Shown: piece by piece, positions 40,698 through 48,055 of the stretch
How the letters are laid out: the number at the start of each line of letters is the position of its first letter
How positions within the stretch are numbered: the stretch's first letter is position 1
Assembly (NCBI RefSeq): GCF_018918045.1
Contig: NZ_JAHLPU010000051.1
Coordinates: forward strand, 62,001 to 126,000
Reading direction: 5' to 3'
Length of the DNA: 64,000 bases
Source: Pseudoflavonifractor sp. MSJ-30
Lineage (GTDB): Bacteria; Bacillota; Clostridia; Oscillospirales; Oscillospiraceae
Notes under the pieces: model-generated
The model's database searches: none
What the model saw: the letters and a program-made list of their open reading frames with translations, nothing else
Told to the model about the DNA's origin: nothing
Translations under genes and position numbers: made by a program

Positions 40698-41244
40698 TTT
40701 TCCTCACTTCCTCTCCATATTCGATCACAACGGATGCCCGCGCCTGTATATCCCCGCACAGCAGCTCGTCCAGCAGATATTCAACCAGCGAGAGCTTCTG
40801 CAATGCCTCCACAAAGCGCGGGTGATAGCCGTTCTCTGGCGTTTGCGGGGCATAATCCTCTTTCCAGCGGCATAACAGCTGGTAATAGTCCAACAGCACA
40901 CGGGAGCAATAGCGTTCCATGTGCTGATAATTTTGCTCGTCGGTATTCTGTTGTCGTGGCCTATTTGTCTTGCCCGCGCTATCCTCATACGGAATGGCAA
41001 AATCCTGTGCCAGCAGAATTGCTGCCTCCTTGCTGCCGATCCCGCGAAGCTGGGAAACGAAGTCGATTACATCCCCGGTAGCCCCGCAGCCAAAGCAGTA
41101 ATACCGGCGATCCAGCTTCATGCTGGGCGTACTGTCATCGTGGAATGGGCAGCGGCACATTCCGTTTCGCTCCACCCGGATGCCGTATCGCTCCGCAGCC
41201 TGCCGGGTGGTCACAGACTGCTTGACGGTTTCAAAAATATTCAA
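40609..41244 (-). CDS. CHC2 zinc-finger DNA primase-like protein
   Basis: 211 residues, TTG start at 41242-41244 with AAGGAGGG upstream. The zinc finger reads CRCPFHDDSTPSMKLDRRYYCFGCGATGDVIDF (residues about 30-62), the CHC2 DnaG-type module. The catalytic TOPRIM domain is missing; the C-terminal part is helical (QQNTDEQNYQHMERYCSRVLLDYYQLL) and ends in an Ala/Gln-rich tail. It probably recognises single-stranded DNA for priming together with VapE. Lies 15 bases beyond the relaxase gene. Confidence 0.88.
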   Translation of the reverse strand: MNIFETVKQSVTTRQAAERYGIRVERNGMCRCPFHDDSTPSMKLDRRYYCFGCGATGDVIDFVSQLRGIGSKEAAILLAQDFAIPYEDSAGKTNRPRQQNTDEQNYQHMERYCSRVLLDYYQLLCRWKEDYAPQTPENGYHPRFVEALQKLSLVEYLLDELLCGDIQARASVVIEYGEEVRKIEQRMAELAAADEAAAQNAGRQHGTADER

Positions 41245-41259
41245 TAGGCAATGCCCTCC

Positions 41260-42735
41260 TTAGCGTTCCATTTCCTGCTTTTTCTGCCGCATCGCGGTGT
41301 TCTGGCGTTCCTGCTCATGCTGAACCTCGTAGATGTTGTAATGGATCGCCCAGAGCTTTTTTGCGTCGGCATGGAGCGGCGAAAGCTCCGTCTGAATGTC
41401 TTTGTATTCCTGCTCCAACTGCTCCCGTTCTCTGCGCCATGCGGTGATGGGCAGCTTGCCATCCTTGAAATACGACTTTAATTTGCGCTCTGCCATGTAG
41501 AACGTCCGCAGTTCATCGTCGTGTTCGGATTTGTATTTCTGCCGGGATTTCTCAAATCGGATGGATTTCAGCTTGTCCGCAGCGGGCTTGCCGGACTTGT
41601 AGTAGTCCACCATCCGCAGCAGTTCGTCCAGTTCCTTAATACGGGATTGCTTTGCCGATGCCGACTTTTTCAGCGCGTCGATCTTATCCTGCATGGCGTG
41701 AAGTGCGTTATCCAGATCGTCCACAGTGTAAAGGTTTTTGGATTGCAGAAAGCTAAACGCCTCGGCGTAACGCTGCAAGTTGGCGTTCTTCGCTTTATTG
41801 CTGTACGCGCCCTTGTTGCGATTGGCGCAATGCAGTGCCAGCAGATCGTTCAGCGTGGGCGGCTGGGGCTTGGCAAGCTCGGCTTTTACGTCCTTCAGCC
41901 AGCCGATCAGCGCGGCGATTTTCTCTTTGGCTTCCCGCAGCAGCGCGTTGGTTTTCCGAATGAAGCGGTTGAGATCGCCCTTGTCGGTGCGGATGCCCTT
42001 TGCCTCCATCGCCCGGACGGTGGGACCTTCGTGCTGGGTGGGGATCTGCTCCACACCCTGACGGGCAAAGCTGCGGTGATCAATGCGGCAGTCTAAGCCC
42101 TTTTCGGCAAACTTGGCGTTGCAAAGGTCAGCCCATGCCTGCCGCCATGCTTCCAGCGTTTCGGGCTTTCCCCAATCTGTCGTGGGAACAGCGTTGAACA
42201 CATAATTGCCTGCCTCGTCCAGAACACGCTCGCCGTGTTCGTCCAGCACATATTCCCGCCGCTGCTTATTGCCCCACCTACCGTCCGGCTCAATGGGACG
42301 GATGGGACACATGACATGAAAATGCGGATTGGAAATGCCGCCATCCTCTTTGTCGGGAGAATGAACGGCGAAGTCCACCACCATGCCCCGGCCCACAAAC
42401 TGCTCCAACAAAAATTGCCTTGCAAGTTCGATGTTCTCCTGCATGGAAAACTCGTTCTGCAAAGCAATGTCAAAGCTGTATGCAAGCTGCGCTTTCTTTC
42501 CCCGTTCCACTTTCTCCACCTCGTTCCATAGGGTTTCCCGATCAGAGAAAGAGGGTGGGGCATGGGGCGGCAGCAGGATTTCCGAACAGATCACGCCGCC
42601 CTTTTTGGTGTAGTCGCTGTCCTCGCCGTAGTACGCGCTGTGCAGCTTTTCCCCAGCGCGGTAGGCGGCAGCAGCCACAGCGGATTGCCCCACGCTGCGC
42701 TTGATCTGCGTCACATGAAAATGAAATAGTGCGAT
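41260..42735 (-). CDS. MobA/MobL-family (MOBQ) relaxase with near-cognate start
   Basis: 491 residues if it begins at ATC (complement of 42733-42735); a GTG at 42714 is the first standard start. The conserved N-terminus IALFHFHVTQIKRSVGQSAVAAAAYRAGEKLHS needs the upstream codons, and AGGAGG sits nine bases before ATC but 30 before GTG. The first active-site Tyr lies in AAYRAG; metal-binding histidines are in NPHFHVMCPIRP near residue 138. The long C-terminus is coiled-coil-like. It nicks oriT and pilots the strand into the mating channel. A stop codon nine bases before ATC excludes an upstream start other than CTG. Confidence 0.88.
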   Translation of the reverse strand: MALFHFHVTQIKRSVGQSAVAAAAYRAGEKLHSAYYGEDSDYTKKGGVICSEILLPPHAPPSFSDRETLWNEVEKVERGKKAQLAYSFDIALQNEFSMQENIELARQFLLEQFVGRGMVVDFAVHSPDKEDGGISNPHFHVMCPIRPIEPDGRWGNKQRREYVLDEHGERVLDEAGNYVFNAVPTTDWGKPETLEAWRQAWADLCNAKFAEKGLDCRIDHRSFARQGVEQIPTQHEGPTVRAMEAKGIRTDKGDLNRFIRKTNALLREAKEKIAALIGWLKDVKAELAKPQPPTLNDLLALHCANRNKGAYSNKAKNANLQRYAEAFSFLQSKNLYTVDDLDNALHAMQDKIDALKKSASAKQSRIKELDELLRMVDYYKSGKPAADKLKSIRFEKSRQKYKSEHDDELRTFYMAERKLKSYFKDGKLPITAWRREREQLEQEYKDIQTELSPLHADAKKLWAIHYNIYEVQHEQERQNTAMRQKKQEMER

Positions 42736-42737
42736 AC

Positions 42738-43037
42738 TCAGTCACCTCCTGCATAGTTGCTGACAGCTTCCGTGAGAAGCCTTTGCACATCTGGCAGAGC
42801 AAAGACCTGTTCGGCAAGGGCGTAAAACCCGGTTTCGCCCAACTCTTTCGTCTGCGGTGCGACACTCTCGATGGCTGCGCCACGGGTGATGAGCCGGTGC
42901 GCCCGCTTGCGCCGATCTCCTTTTTCATAGTAGGCGGCTCGGTTTTCAAGGCGCTGAATTTTGTGCTGTTCCTGCGCAAGTTGCCGCTCCACCTTTTCTT
43001 TCTCGGCTTGCAGCTTTTCGATTTCTTTTTCTTGCAT
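42738..43037 (-). CDS. DUF3847 family mobilization accessory protein
   Basis: 99 residues from the ATG at 43035-43037 (GGAGG nine bases upstream). Coiled-coil N-terminus (EKEIEKLQAEKEKVERQLAQEQHKIQRLENR) followed by a basic segment DRRKRAHRLITRGAAIESV and a C-terminal helix LPDVQRLLTEAVSNYAGG. Genes of this kind stand beside MobA/MobL relaxases in Firmicutes elements. A role as oriT-binding accessory, comparable to MobC, is likely but inferred. Its stop lies two bases before the relaxase start. Confidence 0.8.
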   Translation of the reverse strand: MQEKEIEKLQAEKEKVERQLAQEQHKIQRLENRAAYYEKGDRRKRAHRLITRGAAIESVAPQTKELGETGFYALAEQVFALPDVQRLLTEAVSNYAGGD

Positions 43038-43069
43038 GATTTTGACCTCCTGACGGTTAAAGATGGATG

Positions 43070-43103
43070 CAAAAAGACCGCCTACGTTTTCAGTAGACGG
43101 TCT
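43070..43103 (-). terminator. Terminator between the oriT region and DUF3847
   Basis: Stem AGACCGTCTAC / GTAGGCGGTCT (one mismatch) with a 7-base loop; TTTTT follows on the minus strand. Confidence 0.75.
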
Positions 43104-43242
43104 GCGTGATGATATGGAATTTTCAGGCTTTGCGGTGGAAATAGACTGCGCCAGCAGACTGTTTCCGCTGCAAAGTGTGCTGGGATAGACGCGCAAGCGT
43201 CGCAAGGGGTGCAGCCCCTTGTTCGGAACAAAGTGACGCAAA

Positions 43243-43336
43243 ACAGCCCGGACATTTGGCTGTCCGGGCTGTCTGCCTCGCAGAGCGCACATACTCCCAT
43301 CAGGAGAGTATAGAAGTGCGCCCTTGTTACCAAGGG
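43243..43336 (+). other. oriT: MOBQ-type origin of transfer (oriT)
   Basis: AAGTGCG^CCCTTG at 43314-43326 matches the nic region of RSF1010/R1162-type (MOBQ) origins (TAAGTGCG^CCCT). Directly upstream is the dyad GCGCAC-ATACTC...GAGTAT-AGAA-GTGCGC (43285-43321), and directly downstream CCCTTG-TTAC-CAAGGG (43321-43336). A perfect 12-bp hairpin ACAGCCCGGACA/TGTCCGGGCTGT (43243-43272) lies further left. The relaxase gene of the matching family is 0.5 kb away. Predicted nick between 43320 and 43321 on the plus strand. Confidence 0.75.
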
Positions 43337-43341
43337 ATTTT

Positions 43342-43653
43342 TTAGCATCCCAATTCTCTAAGAATGTTCTTGCAATACATGATTTCTGTTTCAGAAAAAA
43401 GTGCCGCGTACTCCGGCTTGCATACCGATTCTTCCATTGATAAGTCCAAGCGCCCGCAAGACCACAGTGTAGATAGCCCTTCTGATAAATTCCCCGTTTT
43501 TTGCGCACTTGCAATCAGCCGCCGTGCGGTTTCGACACCTCCGTATTGCGCTAACATCTGGTTGAACCGTGTAGGGTTATATTTACACTCTTTCTTTGCT
43601 TGTATCATTTTTTCACGCAGTTCTTCTTCAAATGTTCTTGTCAATACCTCCAT
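43342..43653 (-). CDS. Small helical protein of mobile elements
   Basis: 103 residues. It contains the recurring pattern RFNQMLAQYGGVETARRLIAS...GLSTLWSCGRLDLSMEESVCKPEYAALFSETEI, which I have seen as a stand-alone or C-terminal module in restriction-, HNH- and defence-associated proteins. No catalytic residues are evident. Probably DNA- or protein-binding. It starts the leftward unit that reads into oriT. Confidence 0.65.
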   Translation of the reverse strand: MEVLTRTFEEELREKMIQAKKECKYNPTRFNQMLAQYGGVETARRLIASAQKTGNLSEGLSTLWSCGRLDLSMEESVCKPEYAALFSETEIMYCKNILRELGC

Positions 43654-43671
43654 GTGATAACCGCTCCCATT

Positions 43672-43902
43672 TTATATTTTTCGCTCAAAAACTTTTCCGC
43701 AATCCTGACATAGAAATTTAGTCTTTCCCCTTTTTCCGTTTATTCCGCTGGCTGCACCGATTATCGTGCCAAGAGGGTTAAACAAACTCCCCACAGTTCC
43801 ACCGACAACAGCTCTTCCAACGGAAAATTTTGTTTTGGTTGACACTGGAACAATGTTTGTGCTTCTGCAAAAAATATTCGGGCAGCAAATCCTTCGCGCC
43901 AT
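43672..43902 (-). CDS. Zinc-ribbon protein with Gly-rich hydrophobic core
   Basis: 76 residues from the ATG at 43900-43902 (GGGAGG eight bases upstream). Cys pairs at each end, ICCPNIFC (N-terminal) and CQDCGKVF (C-terminal), would form one zinc ribbon. Between them lies VGRAVVGGTVGSLFNPLGTIIGAASGING, a glycine-rich amphipathic stretch typical of membrane-inserting peptides and of TM2/zinc-ribbon small proteins. Function unknown. Confidence 0.6.
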   Translation of the reverse strand: MARRICCPNIFCRSTNIVPVSTKTKFSVGRAVVGGTVGSLFNPLGTIIGAASGINGKRGKTKFLCQDCGKVFERKI

Positions 43903-43998
43903 TTTCGCGTCCTCCCAATAGGCACAGTATGATTTAGTACTTGTTCTTAAATAAGAGGTTGTACCAGAAACTAACAAAAGCAATGAGTAAGAATTGTA

Positions 43999-44742
43999 TC
44001 ATAAATCGTTATGCTCCTCAGTTAGAATTAACTCGCCACGTCCATTCTTAGCAATCCCCGCCCACTCTAAAATTGCAGCCATTACAAACACGGGATCAAA
44101 AACCGATTCTCCGATTGTTCGACCGCGGTGAAGCGCTATTGTACCGACAACGGTATTTTCCTCACAACCGGGTTCACCGAGCTTATAGTTTCTTCCATTG
44201 CCTTTCTTTGCTCTGCCGCCTTGTTTTATAAGGAGTTCTACAATATCGTCAAACACCTTATAGTCGTAGGCTGGCTTAACAGGCAACTTATCACTTGTAA
44301 AAGTTGTTCCGTCTGACTCTGCGTAGATCTCACAAGGAAGACCTCTGGCTGTGTATACGGTGATGTGACCACCGTGCGCTTTCAGCTTTGCTTTGATGAT
44401 TTCGGACGCGAGTGTGCTTGTATAGTCCACATCCATGCGGCTTACATCAATTTCCTTTGGCATTACCTTCTCCGTTCCACCGCCAAGATTTAAGGCGGCA
44501 AGCAATTCATCCAGTTTCTTTTTTGCAGTTGGATAAGATATTTGCATATCAGACTGTACCTCCTTCAGGTTTCCTCTGTCTTTCAAAAAAGTAATCAAGA
44601 ACTCGAATTGCTCCTTGTCGAGCCGATCAAAAGGGCTAAGGTCGAACGTGTTTCTTAGCTCCATGCCACAATCAGGGCATTGTAGCGTGCTAACTCGCAG
44701 TGTCCCATGACAGGCGGGACATTTTGAAATAAGCCGGTTCAT
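43999..44742 (-). CDS. DUF2089-like protein with zinc ribbon and HTH
   Basis: 247 residues from the ATG at 44740-44742 (AGAGGTG upstream). N-terminal zinc ribbon CPACHGTLRVSTLQCPDCGMEL, then a sigma-like HTH FDRLDKEQFEFLITFLKDRGNLKEVQSDMQISYPTAKKKLDELL, the DUF2089 core. The C-terminal 150 residues are unusual: PCEIYAESDGTTFTSDKLPVKPAYDYKVFDDIVELLIKQGGRAKKGNGR suggests a separate ligand or DNA-binding module. Possibly a regulator within the element. Confidence 0.7.
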   Translation of the reverse strand: MNRLISKCPACHGTLRVSTLQCPDCGMELRNTFDLSPFDRLDKEQFEFLITFLKDRGNLKEVQSDMQISYPTAKKKLDELLAALNLGGGTEKVMPKEIDVSRMDVDYTSTLASEIIKAKLKAHGGHITVYTARGLPCEIYAESDGTTFTSDKLPVKPAYDYKVFDDIVELLIKQGGRAKKGNGRNYKLGEPGCEENTVVGTIALHRGRTIGESVFDPVFVMAAILEWAGIAKNGRGELILTEEHNDL

Positions 44743-44840
44743 GTAAATCACCTCTTCGCTTACATGATACAATTAGAAAACGATTTTGTCAATATAGTGC
44801 TTAATTATTTTTATTACTATATTGCTTTTTGGAATGTGTC

Positions 44841-45059
44841 TCACCGCTTCTGCCACACAATGTCATACCCCAGCGCGTCCGCCAGCTCTACCGCTTCGCC
44901 GTAGCGGAGCGAGCCGCGCTTGAGCTTACCGGAGAGATTGGGGACGCTGCGGCTCCAGCCGTATTCATCGGAGAGATAGTCCACCACCTCGGTCATGGTC
45001 ATGCCGGTGCGGACGATGTAGGACTTGATCTCATTGCGATAGGTTTCAGATTTTCTCAT
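44841..45059 (-). CDS. Small HTH-like protein of integrative elements
   Basis: 72 residues from the ATG at 45057-45059 (AGGAGG nine or more bases upstream). A short helical DNA-binding-like domain: IKSYIVRTGMTMTEVVDYLSDEYGWSRSVPNLSGKLKRGSLRYGEAVELADALGYDIVWQ. The pattern (helix, 'S-x-x-N-x-x-x-K-L-x-R-G-x-x-x-Y', helix, LGY-x-I-x-W) is that of the LLM/XRE-like regulators of ICEs. Likely a DNA-binding control protein, divergent from the regulator at 45662. Confidence 0.7.
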   Translation of the reverse strand: MRKSETYRNEIKSYIVRTGMTMTEVVDYLSDEYGWSRSVPNLSGKLKRGSLRYGEAVELADALGYDIVWQKR

Positions 45060-45661
45060 ATTCAAACTTTCCTCCTGTTTTTTCGATGCGCTCTATGGTA
45101 AAATGGGTTTGTCAAACCGTGACATCCGTTCGCCATAGGGCGCTGGTTTTTAATACATGGCTTTTCGCTGGAAATGCCGCCGATGATACGTTGGTCACAG
45201 GCGGCACCTTCCGCTTTTGTCGTTTGATGTGTCTTTGCGTGAAACGGCGAAATATCATGTTGAACGACAAACGTCGTTCACTGCTGAATAGCGCTCTATT
45301 CCGTGCGGATAACCACACAGAGCAGAAAACTATTTCGCTGTTTTCACTTGCTTTGATTTTTATATTCGATTTTGCCGCTCTTTCCGAACGTCGTTCCTGC
45401 CCGGAGGATCGCTCCCGGCGTTTCGTCCCCGTTGGTACGCTCACGCTTTCGCGGTCATGGCGGTTACTTCGCTGGGGGACATATCCTGTTCGGACGGTCA
45501 TGCAATTTTCAAGGTTCAGGTGCGATTGCAAGACCATTTTAGCGAAAAATATAGCCCTCTCCCGTATATCCAAGAGGTCGGAAAACGCGCCGAAAAACGC
45601 AGATTTCCACGCTTATGGACAAAACCGGAAAAGGGCAGAAATTTGAAGAGAGGACACCGCT
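45060..45661. other. About 600 bases without a convincing gene
   Basis: Open frames here lack ribosome binding sites and have implausible composition. A perfect dyad TGAACGAC-AAAC-GTCGTTCA lies at 45261-45280, and its half GAACGTCGTTC recurs at 45386-45396 as an 11-base near-palindrome. The rest is GC-rich with no recognised RNA. It separates divergent regulators, so promoters, operators or a replication origin are plausible contents. Confidence 0.4.
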
Positions 45662-46510
45662 ATGCAGCCAAAACTCACCATTCAGGAACGGCTCAAAGAC
45701 CTGCGCGTGGAGCGCAGTCTGACGCTGGAACAACTATCTGCGGAAACAGGTATTTCAAAGTCCGCGCTGGGAAAATACGAAGCCGACGATTTCAAGGATA
45801 TCAGCCCGTTCAGCATGGTGGAGCTGGCGAAGTTCTACGGCGTGTCCACCGATTACCTGCTGGGGCTGACAGAACAAAAAAATCACCCAAACACAGAACT
45901 GGACGCTCTGCATTTGGGTGATGATGCAATCGAAGTCTTGAAAACGGGCAAATTCAACCACCGGCTGTTGTCGGAGCTGATCTGCCACAAGGATTTCCAG
46001 CGGTTTTTGCTGGATGCTGAGATTTACGTTGACCGGATCGCGGATATGCGAGTCAACGATATGAATGCCGTGCTGGAAGCTGTTCGGCAGATGGCATTGA
46101 TGAAAAATGGTGGCGATGCAAACGACCTGTACCTGCGGACGTTAGAAGTGGCGCAGATTCGGGAGGACGAGTATTTCGGAAGTCTGATTGCGGACGATCT
46201 AAAAGGTATTCTCCGCGACATTCGGAACGAACATCGTCCCGACACCATGACTGCGGATGAAGTCTCCCTCGCAGCAACCGTACAGGGGCAGTTGCAGGAT
46301 GCGATGAATTTTGAGGGCAGTTCCGAGGAAAAGCAAGTCCGTTCGTTCCTCGCTACCTTTGGCATTGATTATGACAAGCTCACCAAAGAGCAATTCGTCT
46401 CGCTGATTGAAATACTCAAGCTGTCCAAATACTTGAAAAGTCCAATCAACCAGCGAGGGAAAGCACGACCACAGTTGCAGCACGGGAAAGGCAAAAAGAA
46501 ACGCAGATAA
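45662..46510 (+). CDS. XRE-family regulator of the mobilizable element
   Basis: 282 residues. N-terminal HTH: LTIQERLKDLRVERSLTLEQLSAETGISKSALGKYEADDFKDISPFSMVELAKFYGVSTDYLLGLTE (residues 5-75). The 200-residue C-terminal region is helical, with conserved-looking HLGDDAIEVLKTGKFNHRLLSELICHKDFQRFL, and probably senses a signal or oligomerises. The end is strongly basic (GKGKKKRR). The only rightward gene of the element, divergent from the leftward transfer and integration genes. It probably governs excision and transfer. Confidence 0.85.
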   Translation: MQPKLTIQERLKDLRVERSLTLEQLSAETGISKSALGKYEADDFKDISPFSMVELAKFYGVSTDYLLGLTEQKNHPNTELDALHLGDDAIEVLKTGKFNHRLLSELICHKDFQRFLLDAEIYVDRIADMRVNDMNAVLEAVRQMALMKNGGDANDLYLRTLEVAQIREDEYFGSLIADDLKGILRDIRNEHRPDTMTADEVSLAATVQGQLQDAMNFEGSSEEKQVRSFLATFGIDYDKLTKEQFVSLIEILKLSKYLKSPINQRGKARPQLQHGKGKKKRR

Positions 46511-46557
46511 AAATGAAGAGGACATATCCGGCACCGTGGATATGTCCTCTTCATTTT
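46510..46557 (+). terminator. Perfect 20-bp hairpin terminating the XRE gene
   Basis: Arms AAAATGAAGAGGACATATCC and its exact complement around an 8-base loop, ending in TTTTATT. The TAA stop codon is part of the left arm. It insulates the element from the host side. Confidence 0.85.
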
Positions 46558-46587
46558 ATTCAGAATGTGTAATTTGGGATTGTCACA

Positions 46588-46719
46588 TCAAAGCTCTTTC
46601 GCAAATGGTGTAATTGTGGTGTAGTAAGCGCCATTCGAGCGACGAAAACCGTTGATATAACAGGCTTTTTCGAGGCTTCTTAGGATACTCCCGTGGCAGA
46701 TAAATAAGATTTTTACCAT
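46588..46719 (-). pseudogene. Remnant of the original phosphatase 5' end fused to element sequence
   Basis: 43-codon frame starting MVKILFICHGSILRSLEK; the first ten residues repeat the phosphatase N-terminus (MTKILFICHG), then the frame runs into element DNA, including its GGTGTA arms, and stops. The upstream AAGGA ribosome binding site is host sequence. It shows that the phosphatase was formerly transcribed from here, divergently from sdpR. Confidence 0.8.
46601..46623. repeat. Right integrase arm-type repeats
   Basis: GCAAATGGTGTA followed by a second GGTGTA 11 bases after the first; the same 12-mer and hexamer arrangement as at 37540-37563. Confidence 0.6.
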
Positions 46720-46721
46720 TG
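46691..46721. repeat. Right attachment site of the mobilizable element
   Basis: CCGTGGCAGATAAATAAGAT then TTTTACCATTG; 28 of 31 bases match the left copy. The three differences are silent or change only Thr/Val at codon 2 of the phosphatase. Confidence 0.85.
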
Positions 46722-46888
46722 TTTGTTTCCTTATATATTACCTGTAATCGCAAAAGTGTTGTGCTCGTTTCGTTTTGGACTCAGTATAACATTTTAACGG
46801 AACAATATCAACCGTTCGGAACAGTGCTTTGTGATTTTTCGGAATAATATTCTGTCTGTTTGCTATTCTCAGATTCCTTCACAGCCCC

Positions 46889-46917
46889 TTGACAATTCTA
46901 TCATTCCATGCTATCAT
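46889..46917 (+). promoter_or_regulatory. sdpR-yhfC-sdpI promoter
   Basis: TTGACA (46889-46894), 17-base spacer, TATCAT (46912-46917), directly followed by the palindrome at 46918. Confidence 0.75.
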
Positions 46918-46948
46918 TTATTTAACAATTAAGTTAATTGTTAAATAA
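46918..46948. promoter_or_regulatory. 31-bp perfect palindrome, operator of the ArsR/SdpR-type repressor
   Basis: 15-base arms TTATTTAACAATTAA and TTAATTGTTAAATAA around one G. It covers the predicted transcription start and lies 18 bases before the repressor start codon. Size and AT-richness fit ArsR-family operators. Confidence 0.8.
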
Positions 46949-46966
46949 GTTTCAGGAGGTGTGCTT

Positions 46967-47230
46967 ATGGGGCTGCAGCAAACTCTGAAAGCCCTGGCGG
47001 ACCCGACTCGGCGGGAAATTCTGAATCTGTTAAAATCCGGAAAGAAAAGCGCCGGAGAAATTGCGGAGCATTTCGATATTTCCGGAGCGGCCATCTCCCG
47101 GCACCTGTCCGTGCTGAAGGATGCGGACCTGGTTTATGACAGCCGGGAGGGAAAATTCATCTATTACACGCTGAATACATCGGTGCTGGAAGAAACACTG
47201 CTGTGGATCGCGGACCTGAAAGGGGAGTAA
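46967..47230 (+). CDS. sdpR: ArsR-family autorepressor (SdpR type)
   Basis: 87 residues from the ATG at 46967 (AGGAGGT eight bases upstream). Winged HTH: ALADPTRREILNLLKSGKKSAGEIAEHFDISGAAISRHLSVLKDADLVYDSREGKFIYYTLN. No metal-binding cysteines, so it is of the autorepressor subfamily that controls sdpI immunity genes in Bacillus. It should repress its operon by binding the 31-bp palindrome and be relieved when the SdpI-type membrane protein captures it. Three bases from yhfC. Confidence 0.9.
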   Translation: MGLQQTLKALADPTRREILNLLKSGKKSAGEIAEHFDISGAAISRHLSVLKDADLVYDSREGKFIYYTLNTSVLEETLLWIADLKGE

Positions 47231-47233
47231 ATC

Positions 47234-48055
47234 ATGGAACACTACGCTACCAAAATCATTGCCTGCTGCATCACGCTGGGCATCTGTCTGATTCTGCCCA
47301 TCGGAGGCCTGATCTTCTACGCGCAAAAGCACAGGGGGGAGGGTATCGTCTCTGCCTGGATTGTGGGCGCATTGGGCTTTTTCGTGCCCCAGATGCTCAT
47401 CCGGTTGCCCATTCTCACAGCCCTGTCCGCAAATGCCGGATTCCTGAGTTGGACGCAGAAGCATCTGCTTCTCTATACCCTGGGGCTTGCCCTGACCGCG
47501 GGGCTTTTCGAGCTGGCAGGCCGCTGCGCCGGTGCGGGGCTGCTGCGAAAAAATCTGACCTTTCCCCGCGCCCTGGCCGCAGGCCTGGGCCACGGTGGAA
47601 TAGAGGCGATTCTGCTCATCGGGCTGACCTACATCAATAACCTGGTATATCTGTTTCTGCTGCAAAGCGGCGGCTTCGATGCTTTGGCTGCGCAGGCAGC
47701 CGCCGCCGGGGCAGATACCGCCCAGCTGACCGCTGCTGCCGCAGCCCTGAAGAGCACCTCTGCCGGGCTCTTCCTGTTGGCCGGGCTGGAGCGGGTCCTG
47801 ACCATGGTCTGCCAGACCTGCATGACCGCCATGGTCTTCTACGGTTTCCGGAAAAAGGATTCCCGGTGGATCCTGGGCCGCCTGGGCATTCATTTTCTGC
47901 TGGACAGCCTCACTGGTATCCCTCAGTTTCTTTCATCCCAGGCCCTGACCTATTCCCTTGTCTACCTGGTTCTTGCCGTCATGGCAGCTCTTTGCCTGTG
48001 GATTCTGAAAAAAATCTCGCTTGCCTGGAGAGAGGAGCCCAACCATGTACAGTAA
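47234..48055 (+). CDS. yhfC: YhfC-family intramembrane protease-like protein
   Basis: 273 residues, about eight membrane helices. The motif GLFELAGRCAGAGLL near residue 93 and AAGLGHGGIEAILLIGLTYINN near 117 (E-x2-R and H-G-x2-E) resemble the CPBP/PrsW-like putative metalloprotease active site. Relatives are annotated YhfC (DUF2324). Role unknown; a function in bacteriocin immunity or membrane proteolysis would fit the sdpR-sdpI context. Overlaps the following gene by 11 bases. Confidence 0.85.
   Translation: MEHYATKIIACCITLGICLILPIGGLIFYAQKHRGEGIVSAWIVGALGFFVPQMLIRLPILTALSANAGFLSWTQKHLLLYTLGLALTAGLFELAGRCAGAGLLRKNLTFPRALAAGLGHGGIEAILLIGLTYINNLVYLFLLQSGGFDALAAQAAAAGADTAQLTAAAAALKSTSAGLFLLAGLERVLTMVCQTCMTAMVFYGFRKKDSRWILGRLGIHFLLDSLTGIPQFLSSQALTYSLVYLVLAVMAALCLWILKKISLAWREEPNHVQ

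Larger units (their letters stand above)
37390..46721. mobile_element. Integrative mobilizable element in the phosphatase gene
   Basis: About 9.3 kb bounded by 31-base direct repeats (37390-37420 and 46691-46721, 28 of 31 identical). Contents in order: Tn916-type integrase, excisionase, VapE, CHC2 primase, MOBQ relaxase, DUF3847, oriT, small proteins and regulators. It has relaxase and oriT but no coupling protein or mating-pore genes, so it must borrow a conjugation system, possibly that of the element starting at 51,606. Codon usage and GC differ from the flanking chromosome. Confidence 0.85.

Noticed and set aside
45086..45646. 186-codon rightward open frame between element regulators
   Set aside because: Arg/Ser-rich, no ribosome binding site, conflicts with the dyads; a competing leftward frame covers the same DNA equally poorly.
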